Shown here piece after piece: positions 1-7,955 of a DNA stretch of 64,000 nt. The notes below the pieces were generated by a model that was given only the letters and a program-made list of their open reading frames with translations, ran no database searches and was not told the origin of the DNA. Both the position numbers and the translations under genes were made by a program. This stretch comes from Candidatus Sulfopaludibacter sp. SbA3 (lineage in GTDB: Bacteria; Acidobacteriota; Terriglobia; Bryobacterales; Bryobacteraceae): positions 18,449 through 82,448 of the forward strand of contig CAMDED010000011.1 of assembly GCA_945893365.1 (NCBI GenBank), given 5' to 3'. Every line of letters starts with the position of its first letter. The stretch's first letter is position 1.

Positions 1-2
1 AA

Positions 3-59
3 GGGGCGAAGATCAAGACCGCCTGGAATTATACAATCGGCAGCCAGCACGCGGAATAG
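3..59 (+). CDS. C-terminal end of an upstream gene (partial)
   Basis: An open frame enters from the left edge and stops with TAG at 57-59, ending in the residues AWNYTIGSQHAE. The amino acid mix looks like real protein, unlike the other two frames here. Only about 18 residues are visible, so no function can be given. Confidence 0.3.
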   Translation, partial: GAKIKTAWNYTIGSQHAE

Positions 60-277
60 TCGGCGCGGTTACCGGTTCTTGCGCTCGAAGCCGCGCTCCT
101 GTTTCCGACCATTGGCGTGATCCGGACCGTCGGCCGGGAGTCTCGCTTGAACGAATGCCCCTTTCCGGGAAAGGCCGGCGCGAATGGGTCCTCGCGAACG
201 AGTCCACGAAGACGGCCCCCACAACGGCTCTGAAGACGAGCCCGCTCCTTCGACGTGACGCGCTGAAAAACTTCATC
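60..277. other. Intergenic stretch with no recognised feature
   Basis: No convincing reading frame, RNA gene or repeat is seen between the partial gene at the left edge and the hairpin at 278-310. Long frames on the minus strand here are Arg/Gly-rich and look like GC-rich noise. Confidence 0.5.
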
Positions 278-310
278 GAATCCTCAGCCAAACCCCGGTG
301 CTGAGGATTC
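278..310 (-). terminator. Hairpin downstream of the TPR gene, probable terminator
   Basis: A perfect 11-bp inverted repeat (GAATCCTCAGC at 278-288, GCTGAGGATTC at 300-310) encloses an 11-nt loop. It lies 13 bp past the stop codon of the minus-strand gene at 324-1499. On the minus strand a short TTTTT follows a few bases after the stem, so a rho-independent terminator is likely, although the T run is not directly attached. Confidence 0.5.
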
Positions 311-323
311 CTTTGAGGAGCCC

Positions 324-1499
324 TTATTGATCCTTCTCGCGCCGGTAAGGCGAGCCCAGATAACGCTTCGATTCCCGTGCCGCATCGGACTCCGGCGCGA
401 ACTGAATGGTTTTCCGGTAGGCCACCATCGCCTCCTTCCGGCGATCTGTCAGATCGTAGATCTGGCCGGTTCGCATCCACGCGATCGCGCCCGTATTCAG
501 GTCTACCTGCTCCGCGCCGGCCGTCACTTTCTTCATCAGATCGAGGGCGTCCGGATAGTCCCGATACCAAAAATGGAGCGTTCCCAAGTGGTACTGAATC
601 TTCTCCCATGGAATTGCCGCGTACCCGGGCACGCCGGCCTTCTTCATTTCGCTCACCTTCATGATGCTGGCGATCGCGTTGGCCTTGTCGCCGACCTGTC
701 CGTACATCTGTGCCTGCTCAAGCCGCAGCAAATGGTTGCGGGGAAACCGGCCGAGCAAGCTTTCGATCAGCGGCAGCGCCTGCCGCGGCTTTCCCTCGCG
801 GCGATAGAGGGCGCAAAGAAAAATCTGTGCGTCGACCCTCGTGCGCTTGCCGTTCTTTGCAACGTCTTCAAGGATGCGGATGCCCTGTTCGCGGTTCCCG
901 CTGAATCCCGCGAAAAAGCCCAGCACGCGGTAAGCCCACGGAAGACTCGCCACCACGTAGTCGCGCACGCCCTGCACCAGGCGCGCGTCGGCGTTCGACG
1001 GATCGATCTCGGAAACCTTCACGTGCAGCTTCCATCCCGCCGTCGCGTCCCGCAGCGCTTCGCGCCACGCCCTTCTCACCAAATAGTTGTAGTTCGCGCG
1101 CAGCGCGTGGGAAATTCCCAGCGCATAGAGCGCTTCGGTGTCGCCGGGGTTCTTCGCGATTCGGCTTTCGCTCAACTGCATGGCCAATTGAACTTCCGCG
1201 AAGAAGCGCTTCTCCACCTCCGGTGGCGCGTTCATTTTCGGACGGCGCAGGAACGCGTTGTTTCCCGTCACCAGTTCCGTCTCAAGCGCCCCGTTGCGGT
1301 ACATTTCGCGAAACATCAGAGCCTGCGCGATGTTGTTGTGCGTTTCGGCGGAGAGGGGTTCATCGGCCGCCGCCTTCTCGAATTCGGCGATGGCATCGTC
1401 GTATTCCAGATTGTAGAAGTGCTGGAGACCGGCGGCCGTGTGCCGGACTTCCGCGCCCAGTTGGCACGCAAGAACCATTGCCGCGAGAGCCACGCGCAT
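324..1499 (-). CDS. Exported tetratricopeptide-repeat protein
   Basis: This 391-residue protein starts with a short hydrophobic signal-like segment (residues 1-16). TPR-like helical pairs follow, clearest at about 23-60 (YDDAIAEFEKAAADEPLSAE) and near the C-terminus at about 340-375 (KEAMVAYRKTIQFAPES). Several more degenerate repeats lie between. TPR arrays act as protein-binding scaffolds, and no catalytic motif is visible. It probably works outside the cytoplasm. It is divergent from the NHL gene at 1586 across about 86 bp, which must hold both promoters. The specific partner is unknown. Confidence 0.8.
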   Translation of the reverse strand: MRVALAAMVLACQLGAEVRHTAAGLQHFYNLEYDDAIAEFEKAAADEPLSAETHNNIAQALMFREMYRNGALETELVTGNNAFLRRPKMNAPPEVEKRFFAEVQLAMQLSESRIAKNPGDTEALYALGISHALRANYNYLVRRAWREALRDATAGWKLHVKVSEIDPSNADARLVQGVRDYVVASLPWAYRVLGFFAGFSGNREQGIRILEDVAKNGKRTRVDAQIFLCALYRREGKPRQALPLIESLLGRFPRNHLLRLEQAQMYGQVGDKANAIASIMKVSEMKKAGVPGYAAIPWEKIQYHLGTLHFWYRDYPDALDLMKKVTAGAEQVDLNTGAIAWMRTGQIYDLTDRRKEAMVAYRKTIQFAPESDAARESKRYLGSPYRREKDQ

Positions 1500-1585
1500 C
1501 TAATCAATCGTACCAGCTTGAAGAATGACGCCCGAAAAACAAGGCGATTTGACATCGGCGCCGCGTTCGCACTACTCTCATTCCC

Positions 1586-2503
1586 ATGAAACCTATCGCC
1601 GTTCTCCTCACCGCCGCGTTTTCTCTCTTGCCCGCGTTCGCCGAACTGAAATCCGGTCCCGCCCTGCCGCACAAGCTCGTGAAAGACTGGGCCCAACTGC
1701 CAAAAGGTTGGAACTTCGGCGAGTGCTCGGGCGTCGCCGTCGATAAGCAAGACAACGTTTGGGTGTTCAACCGCGGACCGCACGGCATCATCCAGTTCGA
1801 CAAGCATGGCAACATGCTGCAAGCCTGGGGCGATGGCACCATCAAGTGGTCGCACGGAATCCGCGTCGACGGCGAGGGCAATGTCTGGGCCGTCGACCAG
1901 AAGGGTCACGTCGTGATCAAATACAACCCGGCCGGGCGCGTCCAGATGGTGCTCGGCAACCGTCAGGGAACGCCGGGGGACAACGAAGCCCGGGAAGGAT
2001 TTTCCGAGCCGACGGGTGTGACTTTCGCCCCGAACGGCGATCTGTTCGTCTCCGACGGCTACGTGAATTCCCGCGTCGTCAAGATCGGCAGGAACGGCGA
2101 CTACATCACGCACTGGGGCAAGAAGGGCAATGGCGACGGTGAATTTACCATCGTTCACGACATCGCACTCGATTCGCGCGGCAAGCTCTACGTCGCCGAT
2201 CGCACCAATAGCCGCATCCAGATGTTCGACATGGATGGCAAGTTCCTCGGAAAATGGACCGATATCGGGCAGCCGTGGGGCCTCGCCTACTCGGCGAAGG
2301 AAGACGCCCTATATGTGGCCGACGGCCTTAACAATCGCGTGGTCAAGCTCGACATGACGGGGAAGATTCTGGGGCAGTTCGGCTCCTATGGCGCGGCCCC
2401 GGGACGGCTGAACTTCGCCCACAACATTGCCGTGGATAGCGAAGGCTCCGTTTACGTGGTGGAGATTAAGAACTGGCGCGTGCAGAAGTGGACCCAGAAG
2501 TGA
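1586..2503 (+). CDS. Exported NHL-repeat six-bladed beta-propeller (PAL-like)
   Basis: The protein has 305 residues and a signal peptide (residues 1-20, ending in AFA). About six NHL-type blades follow, each with a V-D-x-x-G-N-V-W or L-Y-V-A-D core, for example GNVWAVDQKGHVVIKYNP, GKLYVADRTNSRIQMFD and GSVYVVEIKNWRVQKW. The spacing resembles the lyase domain of peptidyl-glycine alpha-amidating enzymes, but such bacterial proteins are mostly uncharacterised. A periplasmic or surface propeller that binds a ligand or protein is the safest reading. ATG start with no strong Shine-Dalgarno sequence. Confidence 0.85.
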   Translation: MKPIAVLLTAAFSLLPAFAELKSGPALPHKLVKDWAQLPKGWNFGECSGVAVDKQDNVWVFNRGPHGIIQFDKHGNMLQAWGDGTIKWSHGIRVDGEGNVWAVDQKGHVVIKYNPAGRVQMVLGNRQGTPGDNEAREGFSEPTGVTFAPNGDLFVSDGYVNSRVVKIGRNGDYITHWGKKGNGDGEFTIVHDIALDSRGKLYVADRTNSRIQMFDMDGKFLGKWTDIGQPWGLAYSAKEDALYVADGLNNRVVKLDMTGKILGQFGSYGAAPGRLNFAHNIAVDSEGSVYVVEIKNWRVQKWTQK

Positions 2504-2917
2504 CGCCGTGCGCGCGCCTTCCGCGTTCCAAAGCCGACCCCGGAGGTCTGTTATTGGCGACGCCTAAAGGGCGGGCGGCAGCCGAGGATCTATCCGCGGA
2601 AACGAAGTCTTGGCGGGCCGCTTAGAAGCCGGGTTCCCTTCGGGATGGGGCAGCTTCAACCCGTAGGCGGCGCTATTCGCGACAAGGGTGTCGCCAAGCG
2701 GAACAGCCGGAATATCCGGGGACCGGCCAAGGTGCGCGGATAAGCGGGGATCGGACTCAGTCCGGCCAAAGCAAGCGGCGCCCACCGAACGTGTCTCCGC
2801 AGCCCCCGGCGCCAAAGCGTCGTCCAGGGCAGGACCTTCTCAGAGTCTCGCCTCACGCCGGGGACGAACTTCGGCCACGCGGGCGCATGGGTTGGTTCTC
2901 CCTCATCCGCGCCGGAG
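2504..2917. other. 414-bp intergenic stretch, nothing recognised
   Basis: This lies between the convergent NHL and beta-barrel genes. Short GC-rich frames exist on both strands but their composition is not protein-like. Around 2539-2560 there is weak similarity to the inverted repeats at 24387 and 55165, too weak to call. Confidence 0.4.
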
Positions 2918-4273
2918 TTAGCGCAGGGCCAGCGGCTGATCCCCTGGGCTGAACGAGAGGCCTACCGACGCCCTGAACTGGTTCCGCGAATTTGCCTGAA
3001 TTGGAAGGTTTGCGCCTGAAAATTTCTGATATCCGGTCTGCATATTCAGAAAGAGGTACCTCCGCAGTTGGTAGGTCGCACCGCCTCCGGCGTGTTTTGA
3101 GGTGTAGGCGTTTACTCCTTGGCTTACACCTATGGCATCGTTCTCGTTGAAACCCGCATTCGCGCCGAAGTTCCACTTTTTCACCGCCGTGTAGCTGAAA
3201 CCGGCGTCAAAGTTCTGCTGCCTCGATGTCAGGATAACGCCATTTCCCGGCGTGGCGCCGCGTGCGTAACTGAAAGAAAGGCTGGCCCGCCGAAACGTCC
3301 TGGTCAGCCTTACGGCCACGTCCGGGATGCGGGTAACCTTCTCAGCCACATCGAACCCAAACGTCTGACCGATGATCGCGGCCACCTCCGGGCTGATCTC
3401 GACCCTCTCTACTCCAAGCGTGTAGACACGGGAAATGCCGGCCTGCGTCGACACCTCCCATGAGCGTCCGAGCCGGGTCGCGAACGAGGCCCGCAGGGTT
3501 TGGATCGAGCTCCTTCCGAACGTCCTCGTGTAATCGATCCGCGTAACCGAGTAATCCATGCCGACGTTGATCCTGCGGGTGAGCCGGTATACGGCGTCGC
3601 CGCGCGCGCGGTTGCCATTCACGCCGATCTCCCCGCCCGAGCGCTTGGTGGAGAAGCGGTCCACCCCGCCATTGAACGACAGGCGCGCGCTCTTCTGAAA
3701 CGTGACGTCCACAAGCGCGGCGATCGAGTTCACGCGTCCGTTCAGAATCTCCGTCTGCGGCGTCGCCCCTCCCAATCCCCGGTCGATGAAATTTTCCTGT
3801 CCCGGATTGCCGAAATACAGATTCCCGCCCGTGAATGAGCTAATGTTCCCGCCGAGCGACGCGGTGAGCCGCCTGGTGAGCCGCCTCGTCGCAGTGAACT
3901 GCAGGAATTCGTTGTTTCCATCGCGCGCGGAATTTCCGGTATATTTGCGGAAATTCCCGTTAAAATTGAGATTGAGCGATGTCTTCCGCCATGCCCGGCC
4001 GCCGATCAAACCGAGGACGGCGTCTCCCCCGTAAAGGGTCCCGTACGAGAGTTCCGCCGCCGGATTCGCCAGACCCGCGCGGTTGTAGAACGGCGAGCCG
4101 GTTTCGAGAGAAGAAGTGAGGCTGAGGAAAGGCCGGAAGCTCAACGCGGCCCGGGGGCCGGTTCCACCACCGCCTCCCCCCCTACGGCTGAGGACGGAAG
4201 GCCCCGTATAGTCCTGACCTGCGGCCAGCGCCGCCCACACGAGCGGGAGGATCGCTAGCTTCGTGATTGCCAT
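2918..4273 (-). CDS. Predicted outer-membrane beta-barrel protein
   Basis: A 451-residue protein with a signal peptide (about residues 1-19, ending AAGQ) and a Gly-rich linker with six consecutive Gly near residue 35. The rest is alternating hydrophobic/polar strands rich in Tyr, Phe, Asn, Gly and Thr (for example LNLNFNGNFRKYTGNS). That pattern and the closing strands (LFLNMQTGYQKFSG, FRASVGLSFSPG) are typical of a beta-barrel of 16 or more strands. No plug or TonB box is seen, so it is not an obvious TonB receptor. It could be a porin-like or secretion-associated channel. It is divergent from the amidohydrolase gene at 4382. Confidence 0.75.
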   Translation of the reverse strand: MAITKLAILPLVWAALAAGQDYTGPSVLSRRGGGGGGTGPRAALSFRPFLSLTSSLETGSPFYNRAGLANPAAELSYGTLYGGDAVLGLIGGRAWRKTSLNLNFNGNFRKYTGNSARDGNNEFLQFTATRRLTRRLTASLGGNISSFTGGNLYFGNPGQENFIDRGLGGATPQTEILNGRVNSIAALVDVTFQKSARLSFNGGVDRFSTKRSGGEIGVNGNRARGDAVYRLTRRINVGMDYSVTRIDYTRTFGRSSIQTLRASFATRLGRSWEVSTQAGISRVYTLGVERVEISPEVAAIIGQTFGFDVAEKVTRIPDVAVRLTRTFRRASLSFSYARGATPGNGVILTSRQQNFDAGFSYTAVKKWNFGANAGFNENDAIGVSQGVNAYTSKHAGGGATYQLRRYLFLNMQTGYQKFSGANLPIQANSRNQFRASVGLSFSPGDQPLALR

Positions 4274-4381
4274 TGTCGGTCCCTGAGGAGCGAGGAATCG
4301 TCCCCTCGACGACCCACTGTTCGAATTATACCGCGACGCGGCACGCGCGCACGGCGCGGGAACTGGTAATGTATACCGTAT

Positions 4382-5473
4382 ATGCGATCAAAGGCCTTCC
4401 GCGCTCTCGCGCCGCTCTGGGCTTCCCTATTGCCGGCCCAGGCGCCGCAACCGGCGATGACGATCGAGGAATACGAGCCGAAGACGGTACTCGTCGTGCC
4501 CGAGCACCATCCCACGCGGTCCAAGTTTCCTTTCATCGACATTCACACCCACCACCGCGACGTCGCCCCGGGCGCCCTCACCGCTCTCCTGAAAGACATG
4601 GACCGGATGAACATGCGGATCATGGTGAACTCTCCCGTGAACGGAAGCTGGGGCGATCGCACGAAACAGTTGGCCGCCGGGTTCCGCGCCTTCAACAAGG
4701 ACCGGTTCGCGACCTTCACGAACGTCAACTTCAACGGCATCGGTTCGCCGGATTGGGGCGGGAACGCCGCCCGTCAACTTGAGGCCGACATCGGGAACGG
4801 CGCATGCGGCCTCAAGGTGTGGAAGAATTTCGGGATGTCGCAGAAAGATACGGACGGCAAGCGTGTCCCGGTGGACGATCCGCGCCTCGACCCTGTCTGG
4901 GACATGTGCGCCCGGCACAAGATCCCGGTGCTGATCCACACGGCCGATCCGAAACCCCTGTTCATGCCCATGGACAAGTCGAATGAGCGGTGGCTGGAGC
5001 TGAAGTTGCACCCGAACCGCGGCAGTGGAACCATCGCATGGGAGCAATTGATTTCCGAACAGCACAACCTGATCCGCAAGCACCCGAAGACCATCTTCAT
5101 CGCGGCCCATTTCGGCTGGATGTCCCACGATCTGGGCGCGATGGGAAAACTCCTGGACGAGATGCCCAACTTCCATCTGGACATCGCCGCGATTCTGGGC
5201 GAGATCGGCCGCCAGCCGCGCGCCGCGCGCAAGTTCTTCATCAAGTATCAGGACCGGCTGCTGTTTGGGAAAGACCGCTACGACCCTGAAGAGTACGGTT
5301 TTTATTTCCGGATCTTAGAAACCGGCGATGAGTATTTCGACAACATTCGCAAGTACCACGGGCTCTGGAAGCTCTACGGCCTCGAACTCCCCGACGAAAC
5401 GCTGAAGGCGATCTACTATAAGAACGCGCTGCGTCTGGTTCCCGGGCTCAACCCGGCCGGCTTTCCGAAATAG
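4382..5473 (+). CDS. Exported amidohydrolase-family protein (amidohydrolase_2 type)
   Basis: The 363-residue protein has a short signal-like N-terminus (residues 1-20) and then a TIM-barrel metal-dependent hydrolase. Visible metal-site motifs are FIDIHTHHRD (HxH, about residue 50), the barrel-strand His in IPVLIHTADPKP and the His in IFIAAHFGWMSHD. A late Asp-containing segment (LLFGKDRYDP) supplies the usual C-terminal Asp. This layout matches the ACMSD/amidohydrolase_2 group, which hydrolyses or decarboxylates small acids. The substrate cannot be told. ATG at 4382 lies just past a short AT-rich tract that may be the promoter. Confidence 0.85.
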   Translation: MRSKAFRALAPLWASLLPAQAPQPAMTIEEYEPKTVLVVPEHHPTRSKFPFIDIHTHHRDVAPGALTALLKDMDRMNMRIMVNSPVNGSWGDRTKQLAAGFRAFNKDRFATFTNVNFNGIGSPDWGGNAARQLEADIGNGACGLKVWKNFGMSQKDTDGKRVPVDDPRLDPVWDMCARHKIPVLIHTADPKPLFMPMDKSNERWLELKLHPNRGSGTIAWEQLISEQHNLIRKHPKTIFIAAHFGWMSHDLGAMGKLLDEMPNFHLDIAAILGEIGRQPRAARKFFIKYQDRLLFGKDRYDPEEYGFYFRILETGDEYFDNIRKYHGLWKLYGLELPDETLKAIYYKNALRLVPGLNPAGFPK

Positions 5474-5661
5474 CGGCGAGGGTCGCTCCAGGCGGCTCAT
5501 ACCCAGCCTTGGCCGCGACCCAACCCCAGACAACGCCGTATCCGAGGGCCCGGACCCGGCGCCAGCGGGGCCACGCTGCACGGCGGCGGCTCACACGCCG
5601 CCCTCCAAACGCCAGCCCCTGCGCGTATAGTACAATCGCGCTGAAAAGGAGCGCGGCATCC

Positions 5662-6051
5662 ATGAATGCGGAAGACTTTCGGCGGATTGCCCTGAGCCTC
5701 GAAGGCGCGGAAGAGAGTTCGCATATGGGCTCCCCCGACTTCCGCGTAGGTGGCAGGATCTTTGCGACGCTCGCCTCGCAAAAGCAGGGCTACGGGAACT
5801 TGGCGCTAACCCCGGAGCAGCAGGCGGCCTTCGTCGAGGAACTGCCCGAGGTTTTCGTTCCCATCGCAGGTGGATGGGGACGGATGGGAGCGACCCATAT
5901 CCGGCTGGCCGCGGCGAACGAGGAACTGCTTGCGGGCGCCTTACGCACTGCCTGGAAGCTGCGGATCGAGAAAAGCGCAAAGCCGGTCCGCAAGAATCGC
6001 GCACCGGGAGCCGGGAGTCGGAAAACGAAAACCCGTCTCGGGAAACTGTGA
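5662..6051 (+). CDS. MmcQ/YjbR-family protein
   Basis: A 129-residue protein starting MNAEDFRRIALSLEGAEE, the typical opening of the MmcQ/YjbR fold (double-wing DNA-binding-like). The conserved core includes SHMGSPDFRVGGRIFATL and a C-terminal helix (LLAGALRTAWKLRI). The ATG at 5662 is preceded by an AAAGGAG Shine-Dalgarno; a longer upstream frame has non-protein-like composition. The last about 20 residues are basic and look like a tail. The cellular role of this family is not established. Confidence 0.85.
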   Translation: MNAEDFRRIALSLEGAEESSHMGSPDFRVGGRIFATLASQKQGYGNLALTPEQQAAFVEELPEVFVPIAGGWGRMGATHIRLAAANEELLAGALRTAWKLRIEKSAKPVRKNRAPGAGSRKTKTRLGKL

Positions 6052-6119
6052 AGAAACGGCCGTTTCGAAGGGCGGCGACGGCGTGATGAAGACCCTCGGC
6101 CGGACCGGGCGGAACGAAA

Positions 6120-6335
6120 AACGGCGCTGGCTTGCCTGCATGAGGAACGGTTTCGGAATAGTTCACCGGCGGAGGTGTACGCCGCGCTGCTGGATGAAGG
6201 CCGGTGTCATCGCTCGATCCGCACGATGTACCGGATCCTGGCGGATGAGGGAGAGACGCGGGAGCGTCGCGGCCAACTCGTGCATCCGGCTTACACGAAG
6301 CCCGAACTGCCGGCCCCAACCAGCTCTGGAGCTGG
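6120..6335 (+). pseudogene. Remnant of an IS3-family transposase (orfB N-terminal part)
   Basis: One frame reads LACLHEERF-NSSPAEVYAALLDEG, then SIRTMYRILADEGE-RERR, HPAYTKPEL. This is the conserved N-terminal region of IS3-family OrfB. A base shift then moves the reading to PNQLWSWR followed by a stop, exactly where intact copies read NQLWSWDITKL at the start of the DDE domain. Only about 70 residues of a protein that is normally around 280-340 remain. No inverted repeats or target-site duplication are visible, so this is an old fragment. Confidence 0.85.
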
Positions 6336-6428
6336 CGGTAAACCGGACGGATCGCGTGTTAATAAAAGCGGAGATCTTGACAAGTTAACGACAGGGGCGC
6401 CGACAGTTGAGGCGCTACAATACACCTC

Positions 6429-7379
6429 ATGTCCGACAAACCGTTTTCGAAGGCAGCCGTAGTTGGGACCGGCATGATGGGACCCGGAATCGCCATGACG
6501 CTGGCCTTGGGCGGAGTCCCCGCCGTCATTCTCAGCCGGACCGCGGAGGGCGCGAAAAAGGGGCTCGACGCAGCCCGCGCCCAGCTGCGGCTGCTCTCGG
6601 GAGCGGGCCTTGCGGATCCGGAGCGCGCGGCCGAGGCAAGCGCCCGGCTTTCGGCTTCCACGGCTTTCGACGAAACGGTTGCCGGCGTGGATCTGGCGAT
6701 CGAGTCGGCGCCCGAGAACATGCAGTTCAAGCAGCAGCTTTTCGCGCGCATGGATGGAATCGCGAAACCCGGCGCGGTCCTCGCCTCGAACACCTCCGGC
6801 CTCAGCATTACGGCCATAGCGTCGCGATGCGCGCGTCCCGAACGGGTACTGACTACGCATTTCTGGAATCCGCCGCACCTGATGCCCCTCGTCGAGATCG
6901 TGAAAGGCGAGAAAACCTCGGATGAAACCGCCGAAACCATGCGCCGTTTTCTAACGGCCTGCGGAAAGGTTGCCGTGATGGTGAAGAAGGACCGCCCTGG
7001 ACAGCTTGGCAACCGCCTCCAGATGGCTCTTGTGCGCGAGGCCGTGCATATCGTCGCCGAAGGCATTGCGAGCGTGGAAGACGTCGACATCGCGGCCAAG
7101 ACGGGTTTCGGCTTGCGCCTGCCGGTCTACGGCATTTTGGAGCATCAGGACATGGTGGGCCTCGACATGGCGTTCGCGATCAACGACTACGTATCGGGCG
7201 ATCTCTACAACGAGCCGCGCGCGCCCGCGCTTTATCGAGAGATGGTGGAGCGCGGAGATCTTGGCGTCAAGACGGGCAAAGGCTTCTACGACTGGTCCAC
7301 GAAGGACCCCGCCGCGGTCCGGGCGCGCCGCGATCAGTTCGTCCTCGACTTCCTCCGCGCGTCACGCGAGACCCCTTAA
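6429..7379 (+). CDS. 3-hydroxyacyl-CoA dehydrogenase family protein
   Basis: The 316-residue protein has the length of a short-chain enzyme. The N-terminal Rossmann fold starts with VVGTGMMGPGIA (NAD-binding GxGxxG, about residues 11-22). The catalytic His segment is TTHFWNPPHLMPLVEIV (about 140-156) and the C-terminal domain has GQLGNRLQMALVREA. Such enzymes oxidise L-3-hydroxyacyl-CoA with NAD in beta-oxidation or butanoate metabolism; related members act on other acids such as 3-hydroxybutyrate or gulonate. The stop overlaps the convergent DinB gene by 4 bp. A TACAAT hexamer lies 8 bp before the ATG. Confidence 0.9.
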   Translation: MSDKPFSKAAVVGTGMMGPGIAMTLALGGVPAVILSRTAEGAKKGLDAARAQLRLLSGAGLADPERAAEASARLSASTAFDETVAGVDLAIESAPENMQFKQQLFARMDGIAKPGAVLASNTSGLSITAIASRCARPERVLTTHFWNPPHLMPLVEIVKGEKTSDETAETMRRFLTACGKVAVMVKKDRPGQLGNRLQMALVREAVHIVAEGIASVEDVDIAAKTGFGLRLPVYGILEHQDMVGLDMAFAINDYVSGDLYNEPRAPALYREMVERGDLGVKTGKGFYDWSTKDPAAVRARRDQFVLDFLRASRETP

Positions 7380-7921
7380 TTGGACCAGGGAGGGCGAACG
7401 CCCATCATCCTCGCGTACGCAACGGACTGGCCCATGTGCTCGTGATTGTGAACCAGGATCCTCAGGAAAACGGAGTCTGAGGTTGTGTCTTTGCCTAAGA
7501 ATTGAACCGTCTTGCTCCGGTTCGTAGCTGGATAGGCTTGCCTCACGGCATCGAGCGAGGTCCTCAGCCAGCGAATAACGTCTGCCTTTCCCGTCACCTT
7601 CTTCTCGAGGTCCGGCGGAATCTCCGGAGTGTCGTCGGGAATCTTCCCGCCAGCCTGGGAGAGCAGCCAGTAATTCCCGACCGCGATGTGCATGAACACT
7701 TCGCTCGCCGACCGTACCCCCGGTCCCGGCCGCCAACTGAACTTCTCCGCCGGAATCGCCTCAGCGAGTGAAACCAGCTGCCGTGCCGCGAGATTGAATT
7801 CAGCCATCCAACCCTTACCCAGCTCCGGCGCTTGCCCTGTTGCTGTTTGAGCACACAGTAGAAAGACGGCCACAGTGCTCGCCGCGCTCCGCGCGGACCT
7901 TGTGTGTATATAGAGGTTCAT
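7376..7921 (-). CDS. Exported DinB-family protein
   Basis: The 181-residue protein starts at ATG 7921, giving a signal peptide up to about residue 28 (FLLCAQTATGQA). A longer frame would run into the neighbouring gene and lacks sense. The DinB four-helix fold is shown by the metal-ligand His positions in VFMHIAVGNYWLL (about residue 77) and LVHNHEHMGQSVAYAR (near the C-terminus). DinB/YfiT-like proteins are metal-dependent and often act as thiol transferases, but the substrate here is unknown. An export signal is common for acidobacterial members. Confidence 0.85.
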   Translation of the reverse strand: MNLYIHTRSARSAASTVAVFLLCAQTATGQAPELGKGWMAEFNLAARQLVSLAEAIPAEKFSWRPGPGVRSASEVFMHIAVGNYWLLSQAGGKIPDDTPEIPPDLEKKVTGKADVIRWLRTSLDAVRQAYPATNRSKTVQFLGKDTTSDSVFLRILVHNHEHMGQSVAYARMMGVRPPWSN

Positions 7922-7955
7922 CAGATCGCTCCAGCAAATACTCCGCCAATTCCAG

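Noticed and set aside
13..609. Long minus-strand frame with Arg/Gly-rich product
   Set aside because: It overlaps the TPR gene, and the product is low-complexity and typical of antisense frames in GC-rich DNA.
6377..6421. TTGACA and TACAAT upstream of the hydroxyacyl-CoA dehydrogenase as a promoter
   Set aside because: The hexamers are 33 bp apart, too far for a sigma70 promoter.
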